This document shows, piece by piece, positions 63,083 to 64,000 of a stretch of 64,000 nucleotides of DNA. The stretch is taken from the NCBI RefSeq assembly GCF_000244975.1, contig NZ_CM001440.1:1291538-1355537 (forward strand). The letters run 5' to 3'. Numbering within the stretch: the stretch's first letter is position 1; the number at the start of each line of letters is the position of its first letter. Below the pieces are notes generated by a model. It had not been told where the DNA came from, did no database searches, and saw nothing but the letters and a program-made list of their open reading frames with translations. The translations under genes and the position numbers were made by a program. The DNA is from Saccharomonospora cyanea NA-134. Its GTDB lineage: Bacteria; Actinomycetota; Actinomycetes; Mycobacteriales; Pseudonocardiaceae.

Positions 63083-63736
63083 ATGTTGCTGGTGCGGCCA
63101 CCAGGGGTGTACCGCCCCCAGGACGACACCGACCTGCTGTCCGAGGCGCTCACCGCGGTGACGCTGCCGCCTGGTGCGAGAGCGCTCGACGTGGGTACGG
63201 GAACGGGAGCGCTGGCCGTCGCGGCGGCGCGTGCGGGGGCGGCCGAGGTCACCGCGCTCGACGTGTCGCGGCGGGCGCTCGTGGCGGCGTGGCTCAACGC
63301 GCGCGTGCGGCGGCTTCCCGTACGGGTGTGCCGGGCCGACGTCTCGTCGGCACCGCCGCCGGGGCCGTTCGACCTCGTGCTCGCCAACCCGCCGTACGTG
63401 CCGTGGCCGGGTGGCGGGCGAACGTCACCCCGCTGGGACGCCGGCCGTGACGGGCGCGCGGTCATCGATCCGCTCTGCGCGGCGGTTCCCGGCCTGCTGT
63501 CCGAACGGGGCTGTCTGCTGCTCGTGCAGTCGTCGCTGTCCGGCGTGGAGGAGACGCTCACGGCACTCGGTGAGGGTGGGTTGAAGACGTCGGTCGTGGC
63601 CCGCCGTCCGGTGCCGTTCGGACCCGTGCTGCGGGGCCGGGCGCGCTACCTGGAACGGCGTGGGCTGATCGGCGAGGGGCAACGTGAGGAAGAGTTGGTG
63701 GTCATCCGTGCCGATCGAACCGAACGGACCGACTGA
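63083..63736 (+). CDS. HemK2/Mtq2-like class I methyltransferase
   Basis: This 217-residue protein has the SAM-binding motif ALDVGTGTGALAVAAA (about 34-49), a motif II Asp (LDVSRRAL) and the NPPY substrate motif (LANPPYVPWPG, about 99-109), shared by glutamine and N6-adenine methyltransferases. The short length without a helical N-domain resembles the HemK2/Mtq2 branch, which methylates glutamine in release factors or related substrates. ATG at 63083 follows the DUF4235 stop by 4 nt. Substrate unknown. Confidence 0.86.
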   Translation: MLLVRPPGVYRPQDDTDLLSEALTAVTLPPGARALDVGTGTGALAVAAARAGAAEVTALDVSRRALVAAWLNARVRRLPVRVCRADVSSAPPPGPFDLVLANPPYVPWPGGGRTSPRWDAGRDGRAVIDPLCAAVPGLLSERGCLLLVQSSLSGVEETLTALGEGGLKTSVVARRPVPFGPVLRGRARYLERRGLIGEGQREEELVVIRADRTERTD

Positions 63737-63944
63737 GTGGTCCCCCACGCGGTCGAGGAGGTCCCAGCCCCGCCGCGTCACCGTGGTGCCCGGAGGGCCC
63801 GTGCTGATCGAGGGGCCCGTCGAGTTGCAGCTCGACGACGGCACGACCGTGGTCTCGGACCGGTTCCAGGTCGCCGTGTGCGCCTGCCGCCGCAGCAGGA
63901 ACTACCCGTTCTGCGACGCCAGCCACCGCCGCAAGCGGCGCTGA
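63708..63944 (+). CDS. CDGSH iron-sulfur domain protein
   Basis: This 78-residue protein carries the CDGSH cluster motif C-x-C-x2-S-x3-P-x-C-D-x2-H (CACRRSRNYPFCDASH), which binds a redox-active 2Fe-2S cluster with three Cys and one His. A conserved RVTVVPGGPVLIEGPV precedes it. The GTG at 63708 overlaps the methyltransferase end by 29 nt; an in-frame GTG at 63684 has a better GAGGGG ribosome binding site and would add eight residues. Small actinobacterial proteins of this kind have no fixed role. Confidence 0.9.
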   Translation: MPIEPNGPTEWSPTRSRRSQPRRVTVVPGGPVLIEGPVELQLDDGTTVVSDRFQVAVCACRRSRNYPFCDASHRRKRR

Positions 63945-63961
63945 ATTCCGCTTGCGGCGGT
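63927..63961 (+). terminator. Hairpin overlapping the end of the CDGSH gene
   Basis: CCGCCGCAAGCGG (63927-63939) pairs perfectly with CCGCTTGCGGCGG (63949-63961), 9-nt loop. The left arm encodes the basic C-terminus, so the terminator begins inside the coding sequence. Confidence 0.7.
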
Positions 63962-64000
63962 GTTCGGTCCGTTGTTCGATCGTTCAGCCGTCGTGCGGTG

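Overview
This 64 kb window is high-GC actinobacterial chromosomal DNA. The evidence is uniform GC-rich codon use, frequent GTG starts, many 4-bp ATGA/GTGA gene overlaps, a Zur-type zinc-starvation ribosomal protein operon, ESX-type small proteins, a perfect actinobacterial LexA box, and DUF3618/DUF4235/DUF4383 proteins. The gene families suggest a member of the Pseudonocardiaceae (Saccharomonospora, Amycolatopsis or Prauserella type); this placement is inference. I saw no rRNA, tRNA, transposase, phage or CRISPR.

Layout. (1) 1-2.1 kb: zinc-independent ribosomal proteins L28, L31B, L32 and L36B with a CobW-like protein, arranged around overlapping Zur boxes. (2) 2.1-5.9 kb: epoxide hydrolase, a membrane-anchored multicopper oxidase and a SoxR-type regulator. 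(3) 5.9-18.5 kb: a LacI-controlled carbohydrate module with an ABC importer, a Gfo/Idh/MocA dehydrogenase, a DUF993 aldolase-like protein, a TIM-barrel isomerase, an enolase-superfamily enzyme, and two exported proteins (a ThuA/sugar-dehydrogenase fusion and a Tat-exported isomerase). Three intergenic sites share the operator core GAAAGCGNNTTC. (4) 18.6-19.9 kb: WXG100-like, EspC-like and YbaB-like proteins. (5) 20.2-25.9 kb: housekeeping genes (threonine dehydratase, F420-type reductase, acyltransferase, lipoamide dehydrogenase, VOC protein, GT39-like membrane glycosyltransferase).

(6) 26-40.9 kb is the most unusual part. A Gfo/Idh/MocA dehydrogenase and a 1529-residue exported ThuA/sugar-dehydrogenase/PKD/CBM/DUF1080 protein precede an eight-gene operon with almost no intergenic space. 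The operon encodes an inositol-phosphate-synthase-like enzyme, an EboC-type UbiA prenyltransferase, a TIM-barrel/EboA fusion, an EboB TatD hydrolase, EboE, an EboF phosphodiesterase and two TIM-barrel isomerases, the last Tat-exported. It is an actinobacterial version of the Ebo metabolite-export cluster, linked here to apparently extracellular keto-sugar enzymes. It ends at a perfect 16-bp hairpin.

(7) 41-43 kb: a terpene-cyclase-fold protein behind a perfect SOS box, a STAS protein and a CBS protein. (8) 43.1-60.9 kb: a surface-glycan cluster with most of the ADP-heptose pathway (GmhA, a GT2-GmhB fusion, HldE), two GT9 glycosyltransferases, a carbamoyltransferase, UDP-glucose dehydrogenase, a UDP-glucuronate-decarboxylase-like epimerase, a pyruvyl-transferase-like protein and several other glycosyltransferases; a ClpC-like ATPase sits inside it. 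(9) 61-64 kb: small membrane and envelope-stress proteins, an Mtq2/HemK2-like methyltransferase and a CDGSH iron-sulfur protein.
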